Source of the DNA: Planctomycetota bacterium
GTDB lineage: Bacteria; Planctomycetota; UBA1135; UBA2386
DNA length: 64,000 nucleotides
Assembly: GCA_028281765.1 (NCBI GenBank)
Contig: JANQJF010000071.1
Coordinates: 1 to 64,000, forward strand
Reading direction: 5' to 3'
Positions 1 through 10,014 of this stretch are shown here, one piece after another (position 1 is the stretch's first letter; every line of letters starts with the position of its first letter). Both the position numbers and the translations under genes were made by a program. The notes beneath the pieces are model-generated. The model ran no database searches, had not been told where the DNA came from, and saw only the letters and a list, made by a program, of their open reading frames with translations.

Positions 1-96
1 TCATGGCATTTCCCGAGGAATCTGTCGCCGACCGGGTGAGCCGATTCATGCCGCCTGGAAATGGTCCTTCTCGGCCGAGCTTCTAGCCCGCATCCG

Positions 97-1731
97 TCAG
101 CGGACGGCTTTGACCCACTTCAGGAAGGCCGCGTCCAGCTTCTCGTAGTCGACGCCTTCGAAGCCCTTGTCGACGGCCGCCTCGAGGATCTCGTCGACCT
201 TCTCGCGATCGACGAAACTCGAGACCTTCACACCCGGGATCCCCGGCACGCCTTCGCCGCTGTCGTCGTCCTTGTCCTTGCCGGACTTCTTGAACGCCGC
301 GAGGTTGTCGCGCAGGTGCTTGAAGTAGCGGTCGGGGATCGCCCGCCATTCCTTGTTCTTCGTGACCTTACGCAGGTAGTAGATCAACGCCCAGCCCTGG
401 GCGTACTTGAGACCCGCGTTGCTGTAGTACTCGCGCTGCGGGAGTCGCACCAAGCTCCGGATCGGGATGAGGTTCTTGCGCAGCGACAGGTGGCGCTTGA
501 GGTAGTTGACGCGCCAGCTGAACTTCTTGAACGAGACGTTCGAGCCCTTGACCGACATGCCGGCGAAGAAGTCACCGTGGCCCTCGTTGAACCACGAGTG
601 CGGAGCCAGGTCGCCGACCGCGTAGTAGATGTACTGGTGGAAGGCCTCGTGGTACATCACGGACTTCGTGAACTTGACGCTCTTGACCTTCGACACGCCG
701 GAGAAACCGTCGAACAGCACGAGCTCCTCCTTCGCGGAGCTCCAGTAGCCGGCCGAACCGCGCGGGCCGCCGTACTGGTAGTACTCCGACTCGTCGGAGA
801 ACACGCGCACGATGCAGATCGCGTCGACCGTGTTCGTCGGCGGGAAGTACTTCTCGTAGACCTTCGCGCGGATCGTCTCGATCTCCTTGCCGAGCTGACT
901 GATCAGACTCTTCTTCTTCGTGTTCGTCAGGAACACGTAGTTCTTCGTGTCGTGCGCCCACCAACCGGGCGAGCCCGCGATACCGGCCTTGATCGCCTCG
1001 CGCTTCTTGTCTCCCTTGAGGCTCTTGGTGTCGACGCCGTCGGCGACGCTGTAGACCTTGCCCTCGGGCTCGAAGACGCGGAAGGACTTGAGGCTCTTCC
1101 CGTAGAGCTTCTTCCACTCCTTGACGTAGTAGTCTTCGCGCGCTTCGTAGAACACGCCCCAGTGCCAGTCGGTCTCTTCGAACAGCGCGGCGACGACGTA
1201 GGAGCTGCCCTTGGTGAACTCGAGCAGTTCACCCTGCAGCTTACGCTTGCCGGAACCGGCCTTGATCGTCTTCGGTAGGCAGCGCTTGCGCGCACCCTCG
1301 TAGTTGCTCTCGAGGTAACCCTCGAGGGTCTTGGCCTTGCCGAACTTCTTCCCCATGAACTTGCGCAGCTCGTCCGGGATCTTCGGCTCGTCCTTCTTCT
1401 TCTCCTCTTCCTCCTCCTTCTGCTGCCCGGTCACCGCACTCGTCGCCGCGAAGCGGACGACGGTGAGCTCGCAGCCGTAGGAAGCGACGTCCCACTTCTT
1501 CTCGACCTCTTTGGGGTCCGGCTCCCACTTGCCGACGACCTTGGTCTCTCCCGGTTGGTTCGGCACGGCCGTCCAGCGGTCCGGGATGCGGATGCTGTAG
1601 CCGTACTTCTTGATCTTCTGGGTCTTGCCGAGCTTGCGAGCGGGGATCGGCGTCTCCGGCCCGGGGGTCGCCCCCACGAGCACGAACGAAGGCAGCAGCG
1701 CCGCCAGGGCAATGAGACGAATTCGATGCAT
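97..1731 (-). CDS. Secreted protein with gluzincin-like (peptidase MA-like) HExxH motif
   Basis: ORF 97..1749; likely start MHRIRLIALAALLPS (signal peptide); motif MYHEAFHQYIYY followed by WFNEGHGDFFAG, as in peptidase MA-like/DUF1570-type proteins. Confidence 0.75.
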   Translation of the reverse strand: MHRIRLIALAALLPSFVLVGATPGPETPIPARKLGKTQKIKKYGYSIRIPDRWTAVPNQPGETKVVGKWEPDPKEVEKKWDVASYGCELTVVRFAATSAVTGQQKEEEEEKKKDEPKIPDELRKFMGKKFGKAKTLEGYLESNYEGARKRCLPKTIKAGSGKRKLQGELLEFTKGSSYVVAALFEETDWHWGVFYEAREDYYVKEWKKLYGKSLKSFRVFEPEGKVYSVADGVDTKSLKGDKKREAIKAGIAGSPGWWAHDTKNYVFLTNTKKKSLISQLGKEIETIRAKVYEKYFPPTNTVDAICIVRVFSDESEYYQYGGPRGSAGYWSSAKEELVLFDGFSGVSKVKSVKFTKSVMYHEAFHQYIYYAVGDLAPHSWFNEGHGDFFAGMSVKGSNVSFKKFSWRVNYLKRHLSLRKNLIPIRSLVRLPQREYYSNAGLKYAQGWALIYYLRKVTKNKEWRAIPDRYFKHLRDNLAAFKKSGKDKDDDSGEGVPGIPGVKVSSFVDREKVDEILEAAVDKGFEGVDYEKLDAAFLKWVKAVR

Positions 1732-1855
1732 GTGTCCTCTGCCTTCCAAATCCTGGCCAGTCGGCCATCGCGGATTCTAGCCCAGTCATGACGATCCAGG
1801 GCCGTCAGGCTTCCGCCGTCACCAGGGATTTATTCAGAATGGCAGGAACTTCGGC

Positions 1856-2932
1856 TCACCGGTTTTGCTCCGGCGGATTCGGAAGTTTCGACGCCGAATC
1901 CTGCCGGGCGTCGTGGATGACGAACCGGATCGACGGCCGGATACGCGCACGCTCCTCCTCGGTCATCACTCTGGCAGCCCGCAGACGGTCGGCGAAATCC
2001 TGAAACGCCGCTTCCTGCTCGGCGGCGAAGACCCGGAGATCTCGCTCGTAGGTCTCGGCGTCGACGAACTCCGTCGTCCGCCATGCATCGAGACGCAGCT
2101 CGTGACCGAGAGCGTTCTCACCGGCCATCTGCTCGAGCCAACCAAGCTTGACGACACCCGAACGGTAGCGGCGATTGCGAATGCGCACGCGCAGCGTGCG
2201 CCGCACCGCCGCGCGACGCCGTGAGAACACCGTCGACTTCGGCCCCTCTGCGAGCACGAAGTCCCCCGGCTTCGGGACGAGCAGCAGGTCGTAGCTGGGG
2301 ATCGGCGGATAGCCGGGCGGAATGCGAATCGCGCGCATGCCGCCGGCCGCACCACCTCCGAATCCGACGCCGACGCTTCTCGGCTCCGCACCCGGATCGG
2401 TCACCGTCACTTGGATCCGTAGAGAGAGCTTCGACAGCACCTCGTGCGCGAACCCGCGTGCGCGCGTCGCCGCGAGAAGATTGCCAGCCGCGACCCACGC
2501 GTGGCCGCGCCGCGACGTCGCGTGCGCGTCGAACACTTCGCGAAGCTTGCCCGAGTGCCGATTCGGATTGCGCGCAAGGATCGCGAGGCTCGGCTCGAGC
2601 GCCAGGTCCAGATCCAAGGACGTCGCTTCCCGAACCGTGAACTCCGCGCCGAGCCGTGCGAGCGCGTCGATCAACAGCAGCCGGGCGATCCGGTTCTCGG
2701 TCTGACACTGCAGGAGGGTGCGGCGAAGCTCCGGGACGACTTCCCGCAGATCGTGCTCGCCGGCGAGATGCGCACCCCACGCGACGTCGCGACGCTCGGT
2801 CGACTGCAACAACTCGAGGACGTCCGGCACAAGCTGCATCGTCACAGCGCGGTGCAGCGGATGCGCGCGCCGTTCTTGAGCCACGGGCGAAGCAGCCAGA
2901 GTGACGAGCAGGATTGTCGCACGACACACCAC
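1856..2932 (-). CDS. Hypothetical secreted protein, possibly HEAT-like N-terminal part
   Basis: Open frame with signal-like N-terminus (VCRATILLVTLAASPVAQ, GTG start); tightly packed after the downstream-strand neighbour. Confidence 0.6.
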   Translation of the reverse strand: MVCRATILLVTLAASPVAQERRAHPLHRAVTMQLVPDVLELLQSTERRDVAWGAHLAGEHDLREVVPELRRTLLQCQTENRIARLLLIDALARLGAEFTVREATSLDLDLALEPSLAILARNPNRHSGKLREVFDAHATSRRGHAWVAAGNLLAATRARGFAHEVLSKLSLRIQVTVTDPGAEPRSVGVGFGGGAAGGMRAIRIPPGYPPIPSYDLLLVPKPGDFVLAEGPKSTVFSRRRAAVRRTLRVRIRNRRYRSGVVKLGWLEQMAGENALGHELRLDAWRTTEFVDAETYERDLRVFAAEQEAAFQDFADRLRAARVMTEEERARIRPSIRFVIHDARQDSASKLPNPPEQNR

Positions 2933-2941
2933 GCCCGGATT

Positions 2942-5485
2942 CTAGCGCCGCCGCGGCCGCCAGAGGATCAAACCGAGGCTGATCAGCAGCCCGAGCAACG
3001 CCAGCCAGCGCGGAGCCCGCACCGACATGCCGTCGAACCGGAACTCGACCTCGTGGTCGCCCGGTTCGAGATAGACGGCCCGGAAGTAGTGGTCGGCAAC
3101 GAACACGTCGAGCGGCTCGTCCTTCTTGCGCGTTGCGGTCCAACCACGATCGAACGGATCGGCGAGCCGCAGGTAGCCGGGTTCACGACAGATGACACGC
3201 ACTGCGACGTATTCGTCGGTGTGCGAGATCACCTCGACGTCGGCATCGACCACACCGTCGCCGGTCGCTTGGGGCGCGTCGGCGGACTCGAGCACGACCT
3301 CGGCCCGCGGGTCCCGCGTCGGATCGCCGAGGACGCGCAACCGCTCCGCGCCGCCCTCGATCCGACGCGACGTGTCGACGAACGTCGCACGAGGCAGCGA
3401 GCCCGAGCGCCGATACAGCCGGAACGGCTCAGGGACCCCGGCCGGCGTCTCATCGCGCAGCCGCGGCGAGTCGCAGGGCGTGCTGGCCAGGATCCACTCG
3501 ACGCCGAACACGTCGAGCATCGGATGATCGACGGTCGCCGGATCGCGCAGGCAGTCGACACCGGAACCGCCGCTGCCGTAGACGACGCGAGGCTTGCCTT
3601 CACGGTCCGGCTCGATCGCGAGCCAGAGTTCCTCCATCCGTGCCTTCGGCAGCGGGTTGTAGGCGCCCAAGTGCTCGACCCCCCAGGTGCCGAGCAGATT
3701 CGCGACGACGAGGTCGCGCGGCGTGACGTCGCCAAGCGCGGCCAGGTTCATCAAGCGGGGACGCACGCCGTTCGCGGTCGAGCCCGTGGCGTCGATCGCG
3801 GGCTGCAGCACTTCGGGCGGCGTCGTCACGCGCTCTACCGGGATCGCGAGACGGTTGCCGTACCCCGCGTGCAGCAGCTCGATCGCGACCAGCACGATGA
3901 GCAGTGGCACCGTCCACGCCCGCCGGAGCCAGATCGCGAGCGTCGCGCACAGGCCGACCAGCCAAGTTCGCAACCCCGTCGCGAACAAGTGCGATGCGTT
4001 GGCCTCGACTTCTCCCGGCCGGAACCGACTCTGCACGAGTTCCGGCGTGACCGGCGCCTGCGCCGAGTAGACCTCGGCCAACAGCTTGCTGTAGAGCTGC
4101 GTCAGACCTTCGATCGACTGGATGTGGACGAAGAGGAGCCCCGCACTCACAGCCGTGAGGCACGCTCCGAGCGTGAACGATCCCCACGCCTTCGCGCCGT
4201 CCAGCCAGCGGTCGCAGCCGAAGGCCGCGAGCACGCACACCGCGACGTGCACCGTGAACAGGAAGCGCCGCAGGTCACCGGCACGCGCGCCTGGAATCAC
4301 CGCCGTCAGTTCCAACATCGGCGACTGGGCGTTCGCGAGCAGGAACGCGAGCACACCCGCAGCGCCGAACAACCCGACCAGAGCACCGCGGAGGCGCAGC
4401 CCTTCCAGTCGCACGCCACCCCGCGAAAACAGCGCGGCAACCGCCAGCAGCGCTACCAGGCCCGCGCCGTAGGTCATCTCCGTGTAGTTGGGCTGGGGAT
4501 CGAGTCGCGTCAGCATCGACAGTGCGGCAACCGACGGCCGATCCGACACGAAGCCGGGATTCGGCCAGAACAGGAGATCGGGCCACGCGAGCGTCAGCAC
4601 GTTCGCGAAGTCGAGACCGCTCGCCGCGAGATGCTCGGCCGTCGGCACCTGCCGCGCCGATTCTGCCGACGCCAGCAGGACGGGCCCCATGGTCGCTAGG
4701 GAGACCACGGCACCGAGACCGATCCCGACGCCGGCCAGCAGGGCCGGCCGCGCTTCGCGCTGCGTGACCGCGAGCGCGACCGCCAGCGCGACCGTCAGGT
4801 AGCTGGCCTGCAGACTGACCGGCGCGAAGCCGCCCGACCACGACACGCCCGCCGCGATCGCGAGGACGCCGATCGACCGCGCCTTCCGCTCGGCGAAGAA
4901 CAGGTCCCAGACGCAGGACAGCATCAAGAACAGCGGCAGCGCGGCCGAGATCACGACGTTCTGATGCACGCGGCCTTGCGTCCACATGCCGAGGACGACG
5001 CAGACCATCCCGAACACGGCGCTCGCGTGACGACACCCAACCCGCCGCAGGAAGCGGTAGGCGAACCAACCCATCAGCACGAGCTGCAGGAACACGACCG
5101 GCCCGTACCACTCCGCCGACGGCAGCACGAACAGCAGCGCGTTCCACGGCTGATACGGCTGGCCCATCTGCGGGACGAACGGCGCGCCGCCGCCGATGTC
5201 CCGCGTCCACAGCGGAAACTCGCCCGCGCGGAAGCGCGACTCGATCACCCGATCCCACATCAGGGACTGGTGATACTTGTCGGCCATCGTCAGATTGCCG
5301 CGCTCGATCGTTTCCACGGTCGCGCCGTTCGCGAGAGCCTCCGTGCGCAGCGGCTCGAAGTGTTCCGGCGGGTGCGGCACGAGCGCGCGCCCGGGAATCA
5401 GTGCGGGACCGAGGTAGACGAGAGCGCAAATCGTGGCGATCAGGAGCGCCTGGATTTGCTCTCGTTTGGTCGGGACCGCGTGCAT
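2942..5485 (-). CDS. YfhO-like polytopic membrane protein
   Basis: 847 aa, many TM segments, N-terminal GP..DxYHQ..MWDRVIESRFRAGEFPLWTRDIGGGAPF typical of YfhO/GT-C-like proteins, C-terminal beta domain. Confidence 0.8.
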   Translation of the reverse strand: MHAVPTKREQIQALLIATICALVYLGPALIPGRALVPHPPEHFEPLRTEALANGATVETIERGNLTMADKYHQSLMWDRVIESRFRAGEFPLWTRDIGGGAPFVPQMGQPYQPWNALLFVLPSAEWYGPVVFLQLVLMGWFAYRFLRRVGCRHASAVFGMVCVVLGMWTQGRVHQNVVISAALPLFLMLSCVWDLFFAERKARSIGVLAIAAGVSWSGGFAPVSLQASYLTVALAVALAVTQREARPALLAGVGIGLGAVVSLATMGPVLLASAESARQVPTAEHLAASGLDFANVLTLAWPDLLFWPNPGFVSDRPSVAALSMLTRLDPQPNYTEMTYGAGLVALLAVAALFSRGGVRLEGLRLRGALVGLFGAAGVLAFLLANAQSPMLELTAVIPGARAGDLRRFLFTVHVAVCVLAAFGCDRWLDGAKAWGSFTLGACLTAVSAGLLFVHIQSIEGLTQLYSKLLAEVYSAQAPVTPELVQSRFRPGEVEANASHLFATGLRTWLVGLCATLAIWLRRAWTVPLLIVLVAIELLHAGYGNRLAIPVERVTTPPEVLQPAIDATGSTANGVRPRLMNLAALGDVTPRDLVVANLLGTWGVEHLGAYNPLPKARMEELWLAIEPDREGKPRVVYGSGGSGVDCLRDPATVDHPMLDVFGVEWILASTPCDSPRLRDETPAGVPEPFRLYRRSGSLPRATFVDTSRRIEGGAERLRVLGDPTRDPRAEVVLESADAPQATGDGVVDADVEVISHTDEYVAVRVICREPGYLRLADPFDRGWTATRKKDEPLDVFVADHYFRAVYLEPGDHEVEFRFDGMSVRAPRWLALLGLLISLGLILWRPRRR

Positions 5486-5558
5486 TGGGTCCCACGCTGC
5501 CGCCCGGCGGGATGCAGGTCAAGAAGGCGCGCTCGCCGAGGCGGCGCTTCGAATCGAG

Positions 5559-5840
5559 TCAGGCCGAGAGGGCCGGCGATTCGTCGCCCAGATCGGCGAT
5601 TTCGAGCAGTCGCGGCTCGTCGAGGTCACCGTCGACGATGCGGAGGGCGACCGCGTTGTGGTCGGGCCCGGAGCGCTCGGCGAGCCAGACGCTCTCTTCG
5701 TCGTGCGAACCCAGGCAGCACACGAGGGTGTAAGAGCCGACGACCTCGCCCGGGGTCAGCCCGGCGGGCGCTCGGAAGTTGAGCCATGGCTCACTCGAGG
5801 CTTCGCGGAGGAAACGGCGGAATGGTGGGTCTTGGAACAT
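5559..5840 (-). pseudogene. Short ORF resembling only the N-lobe of a Ser/Thr protein kinase
   Basis: MFQDPPFRRFLREASSEPWLNF...GEVVGSYTLVCCLGSHDEESVWLAERSGPDHNAVALRIVD..; kinase beta1-beta3-like pattern, stops after the VALRIV (VAxK-like) strand. Confidence 0.45.
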
Positions 5841-5945
5841 GACGACCTCTTTCGCGGGACTGGTGTTTTCGAGGGAGCACCGCATCCCGGATGCGCTACA
5901 CGGCGAAAAACCGTGCGCGTTCCGAGGAATTATTGCCGTAACCCA

Positions 5946-7541
5946 ATGCCTACCGCCGCTTTCCAGAGACCCCGCTGCCGCGGACGCGTGCGCCACCTCG
6001 CCGTGGTATTCGGCGATCAGCTCGATCCGAACCTCCACGCCGTGGCCGAACTCGACCGGGAGCGCGACGCCGTGCTCATGATGGAGGTGGCTGGCGAGTC
6101 CGAGCAGGGCCCGAGCCACAGGTCGCGAACCGTGATGTTCCTGTCGGCGATGCGGCACTTCGCCACCGACCTCGTCGAACGCGGCTATCGCGTGCGCTAC
6201 GTCTGCCTGGACGACCGTGACAACACGCAGGAGTTCGCGTCGGAGATCGAGCGGGTCTGCGAGTCCCTTCGCCCCGAGCGCATGGTGTGCACGATGCCCG
6301 GCGAGTGGCGCGTGCTCGACATGTTCCGGGCCACTGCCGACCGACTGGAGATTCCCGCCGACGTCCTCGACGACAGCCGCTTCTACACGACTCCCGAACA
6401 GTTCGGTTCGTGGGCCGAGGGTCGCAAGGAGCTCCGCCTCGAGTGGTTCTACCGCGAGGTGCGCAAGCGCTTCGGCGTCCTCGTCGAAGACACACAGCCG
6501 GTCGGCGGCCAGTGGAACTACGACAGCGACAACCGCGAAACGTTCCGGTCGGCGCCCGACTCGCCGAAGCCCTACACGCCCCGGATCGACGCGATCACCG
6601 AGGAGGTCATCCGACTCGTCGAGCGCCGGCTCCCGGACCTCCCCGGCGAGTGCGATCCGACCGACTTCCGATGGCCCGTCACCCGCAACGCCGCGAAGCG
6701 CGCGTTGCGCGACTTCATCGGCGCCAGGCTGGAGAACTTCGGCCGATTCCAGGACGCGATGTGGACCGACGAGCCGTTCCTCTACCACTCGCTGCTGTCA
6801 CCCGCGCTCAACCTCGGCTTGCTCTCGCCACGCGAATGCGTCGATGCGGCGGTCGCGGCCTACGAAAACGATGCCGCCCCGCTCAACAGTGTCGAAGGCT
6901 TCGTCCGTCAGATCCTCGGCTGGCGCGAGTTCATCCGTGGGATCTACTGGACACAAGGCCCGGACTACCGAGACCGCAACGGTCTCCACGCCCACGGCGC
7001 ACTGCCGTCGTTCTTCTGGGACGGCGACACGGACATGCGCTGCATGGCCCAATCGCTGCAGCCGGTCCTGAAGCACGGCTACGGCCACCACATCGCGCGC
7101 CTCATGGTGCTCGCGAACTTCGCACTCATCGCCGGCATCGAACCCCGCGCGATCGGCGACTGGTTCTACGGCATGTATGTCGACGCCGTGGACTGGGTGA
7201 CGACCCCGAACACGATCGGCATGGGCGTGCATGCCGACCACGCCGTCGTCGGCTCGAAGCCGTACGCCGCCAGCGGCAACTACATCCGCAAGATGAGCAA
7301 CTACTGCTCGGACTGCCGCTACAACCCGAAGGAGCGCACGGGCGAAGACGCGTGCCCGTTCAACGCCTACTACTGGGACTTCATGCTACGCAACGAGTCG
7401 GGGCTCAGGCGCAACCAGCGGATGTCGATGGTCTACCGGAACGTGGATCGGCTCGACGCGAAGGAGCGGCGCGCGATTCGCGCGCGGGCCGACGAGCTGT
7501 CGGAGCGATTCGGAATCGCTACTGTCGTCCCCGCCACGTGA
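5946..7541 (+). CDS. Cryptochrome/photolyase-related protein (FeS-BCP / PhrB-like)
   Basis: RHLAVVFGDQLDPNL start; NYIRKMSNYCSDCRYNPKERTGEDACPFNAYYWDFM Cys cluster typical of Fe-S prokaryotic (6-4) photolyases. Confidence 0.92.
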   Translation: MPTAAFQRPRCRGRVRHLAVVFGDQLDPNLHAVAELDRERDAVLMMEVAGESEQGPSHRSRTVMFLSAMRHFATDLVERGYRVRYVCLDDRDNTQEFASEIERVCESLRPERMVCTMPGEWRVLDMFRATADRLEIPADVLDDSRFYTTPEQFGSWAEGRKELRLEWFYREVRKRFGVLVEDTQPVGGQWNYDSDNRETFRSAPDSPKPYTPRIDAITEEVIRLVERRLPDLPGECDPTDFRWPVTRNAAKRALRDFIGARLENFGRFQDAMWTDEPFLYHSLLSPALNLGLLSPRECVDAAVAAYENDAAPLNSVEGFVRQILGWREFIRGIYWTQGPDYRDRNGLHAHGALPSFFWDGDTDMRCMAQSLQPVLKHGYGHHIARLMVLANFALIAGIEPRAIGDWFYGMYVDAVDWVTTPNTIGMGVHADHAVVGSKPYAASGNYIRKMSNYCSDCRYNPKERTGEDACPFNAYYWDFMLRNESGLRRNQRMSMVYRNVDRLDAKERRAIRARADELSERFGIATVVPAT

Positions 7542-7639
7542 TCGACACCGAGCTCCCGGAGGAAGGCAGCTCGAACCCCATCGGTACAGCCGGCGTGAAT
7601 CCCGTCGGGACATCGACCGGGAAGCCGCTCCCGATATCG

Positions 7640-8120
7640 GCGATTCGATCGCGACCGGAGTCAGCCCGAGCTCTTCGACGAGCGAGATGTGCTCATGCAC
7701 GACGTCGAGGTCCGCGATGCAGCAGAGCTACTCACGCCGCTGCTCGTCACGCTCGCGCAGTTCGGTGACCGGGATCGCGCAGAACTGGATCTGACGACCG
7801 TCGCCCGGCTGGTCCTGCACTTCGTTCTGGAGGAACGGGCCGGGATCCTCGAGGTGCGCCTGGGGCACGCGGATGTGCCGCGTCGTCACGTCGGCGAGAC
7901 GCAGCGCGGTGATCGCCTGATTGCCCCGAAACTTGCCGGTCCGCAGCGCTTCCCGCGCCGCTGCGATCACGCGGGCGCGGCGATCCGAGCCGGAGTCGGT
8001 CGAGATCTCGACGCTGCGCGCGTCCTGCAGACTCAGGCGCGTGTCACGCACCGCGAGCTGGACGACTTTGACCGCGTGCTCGCCGAAGTCGAGCGCGATC
8101 GCACTGGCCTTGGCTCGGAA
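7640..8120 (-). pseudogene. Truncated PilM-like (type IV pilus actin-like ATPase) remnant
   Basis: MFRAKASAIALDFGEHAVKVVQLAVRDTRLSLQDA... then in-frame TAG at about 7728-7730 and same-frame continuation HISLVEELGLTPVAIES; the rest of the protein is missing. Confidence 0.55.
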
Positions 8121-8229
8121 CATTGCGTCCTCACCATCGTCCTTCGTGCGCGCACACACCCCATGCGCGCGACACTTGTTCCCGCCAACCCCATTGGGAT
8201 TGCATCACCGACCTCGATCCCCGAAACGT

Positions 8230-8760
8230 TCAGAAGTTGTAGTACGCGCGGCCCGACGGGGCTTTGCCCGTGCTGTTCGCGCGAATCTTGCCGATCTCCG
8301 CCTGGTAGATCCAACCAGTCGAGTTGTCGGCCGCCGGGAACGTGCCACCGTCATTGACGATGGTCATCGTCGAGAGCCCGTTGATCGGGTTCTCGGGGAT
8401 GCTCTCATTGATGTACGGACCGAACTCATAGCCGGACGTGCCTGGCGCTGCGAAATCACCGTCGAGTTCGGTCGCGAGCGTCATTTGGTTGACGAACTCT
8501 GCGCCCGTCGGGTTTCCCCCCGCACTCGGGTAGCCCGGATACTTGCCGTTGTGCTGCAACTTGTAGTACTCGAGCGCGTTGCGGAGCACGGACAGGTTGG
8601 TCCGCAGGTTCGAAGCGCGCGCTTCTTCCGCGCTGTTCGTGAACTGCGGGATCGCCACGGCAGCCAGGATGCTCAGGATCACGACCACTATCAGAAGCTC
8701 GACCAACGTGAAACCGATCACGGATCGCGCCCTGCGGCGGGGTTTCCGGGGTGTGTTCAT
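8230..8760 (-). CDS. Type II/IV secretion pseudopilin/prepilin
   Basis: MNTPRKPRRRARSVIGFTLVELLIVVVILSILAAVAIPQF: class III signal peptide G^FTLVE. Confidence 0.92.
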   Translation of the reverse strand: MNTPRKPRRRARSVIGFTLVELLIVVVILSILAAVAIPQFTNSAEEARASNLRTNLSVLRNALEYYKLQHNGKYPGYPSAGGNPTGAEFVNQMTLATELDGDFAAPGTSGYEFGPYINESIPENPINGLSTMTIVNDGGTFPAADNSTGWIYQAEIGKIRANSTGKAPSGRAYYNF

Positions 8761-8943
8761 GCATCGGTCTCGTCGTCGACACGCAATGAGACACTTGAGC
8801 CGACTTGCGAATACGCCAATGGCGATCCGGCCCGTCGCACCGCGGACTCGAACCTGTAGCTCGTAAGTGCCCTGCCCCACGACGATTCCACAGTTCTCAC
8901 GCGCCGACCCGTCCGGATCGAACATCAATGGGGCGTCTCGCTA
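8761..8943 (-). pseudogene. Possible C-terminal remnant of a GspH/FimT-type minor pseudopilin, in frame with the downstream pilin
   Basis: APLMFDPDGSARENCGIVVGQGTYELQVRVRGATGRIAIG resembles the FxPDGS...V.GxTGRI end of minor pseudopilins; preceded by in-frame TAG at 8941-8943. Confidence 0.35.
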
Positions 8944-9039
8944 CGAGTTCGAGAGACGGACGATTCCGGCGTGCGTCATCCCCGCCTCACCGGAGGTACG
9001 GGCCTCCAGCACGTAGCCCCATTCATGACCGTCTCGTCA

Positions 9040-9054
9040 GCCCCGCATCGGGGC
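9040..9054 (-). terminator. Hairpin downstream of the threonine dehydratase-family gene
   Basis: Perfect 6-bp stem GCCCCG-cat-CGGGGC just 3' of the minus-strand stop at 9064. Confidence 0.4.
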
Positions 9055-9063
9055 AGTCTGAAG

Positions 9064-10014
9064 TCACACGACCCAGGGCAGTCGATCCAAGTCGACGTTG
9101 CCACCCGTCAGCACGATGCCGACGCGCCGGTCCGCGAATCTGTCCGGGTTCTTCAACACCGCCGCGAGCGCGACGGCGCACGACGCCTCGATGATCAGCT
9201 TCATTCGCTCCCAGACGAGACGCATCGAGCAGATGACGTCGCCTTCGTCGATCGCGAAGACGTCGGACACGGCGCGCTCGACGATCCGGTAGGTCAGCTG
9301 GCCGAGGCTCGTGCGAAGACCGTCACATACGGTGGTCGGGTTGCCGGCAGCGACCGGCGCGCCGTTCGTGAGCGAGCGAGTCGCGGTGTTGGCTGCGAGC
9401 GGCTCGGCGCCCATGACCTTCGTCGCGGGCGCCAGCGTCTCGTAGGCGAGCGCCGTGCCACTGAGCAAGCCGCCGCCGCCGCACGGCGTGATCACGCAGT
9501 CGAGATCGGGATACTCGTCGTGCAGTTCGAGCGCGGCCGTCCCCTGCCCGGCGATGACGTGCGGATGGTCGAACGGCGGGATCACGACCGATCCCGTGCG
9601 CTCGGCGATCTCCGCACAGGCGGCCTCTCGCGCTTCGGAGACCGGTTCACAGAACGTGATCTCGGCGCCGTATCCCTCGACGGCCTTCACCTTCACCGAA
9701 GGCGCCGTGCGCGGCATCACGACGCGCGCGGGGATGCCGCGCTTCCGCGCCGCGAGCGCCAGCGCCGCAGCGTGGTTGCCGGACGAATGCGTCACGACGC
9801 CGCGCGCGGCCGATTCATCATCGAGCGCGAAGACCGCATTGGTCGCGCCACGGATCTTGAACGCCCCGACCTTCTGCAGGTTCTCGCACTTGAAGAAGAG
9901 CGAGGCCCCGGCCATCTCGTCGATCGCCGACGACGTCATCACGGGCGTGCGGTGGATGTGCGGCCGAATGCGCTCCGCCGCGGCGAGGACGTCTTCAAAC
10001 GTCGGTAGTTGCAT
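9064..10014 (-). CDS. PLP-dependent threonine/serine dehydratase or serine racemase family protein
   Basis: FFKCENLQKVGAFKIRGATNAVFAL (PLP-Lys motif), THSSGNHAAALALAA, CGGGGLLSG. Confidence 0.92.
   Translation of the reverse strand: MQLPTFEDVLAAAERIRPHIHRTPVMTSSAIDEMAGASLFFKCENLQKVGAFKIRGATNAVFALDDESAARGVVTHSSGNHAAALALAARKRGIPARVVMPRTAPSVKVKAVEGYGAEITFCEPVSEAREAACAEIAERTGSVVIPPFDHPHVIAGQGTAALELHDEYPDLDCVITPCGGGGLLSGTALAYETLAPATKVMGAEPLAANTATRSLTNGAPVAAGNPTTVCDGLRTSLGQLTYRIVERAVSDVFAIDEGDVICSMRLVWERMKLIIEASCAVALAAVLKNPDRFADRRVGIVLTGGNVDLDRLPWVV

Noticed and set aside
61-1278. 405-aa + strand ORF
   Set aside because: Antisense of the gluzincin-like gene; low-complexity Arg/Val/Leu/Asp composition typical of high-GC shadow ORFs.
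2444-4699. 751-aa + strand ORF
   Set aside because: Antisense shadow of the YfhO-like and hypothetical genes; Arg/Gln/His-rich, no domain-like pattern.
8830-8870. Possible tRNA T-arm (GGTTCGAGTCC on minus strand)
   Set aside because: No matching acceptor, D or anticodon stems could be drawn around it; it lies in the pseudopilin-like remnant frame.
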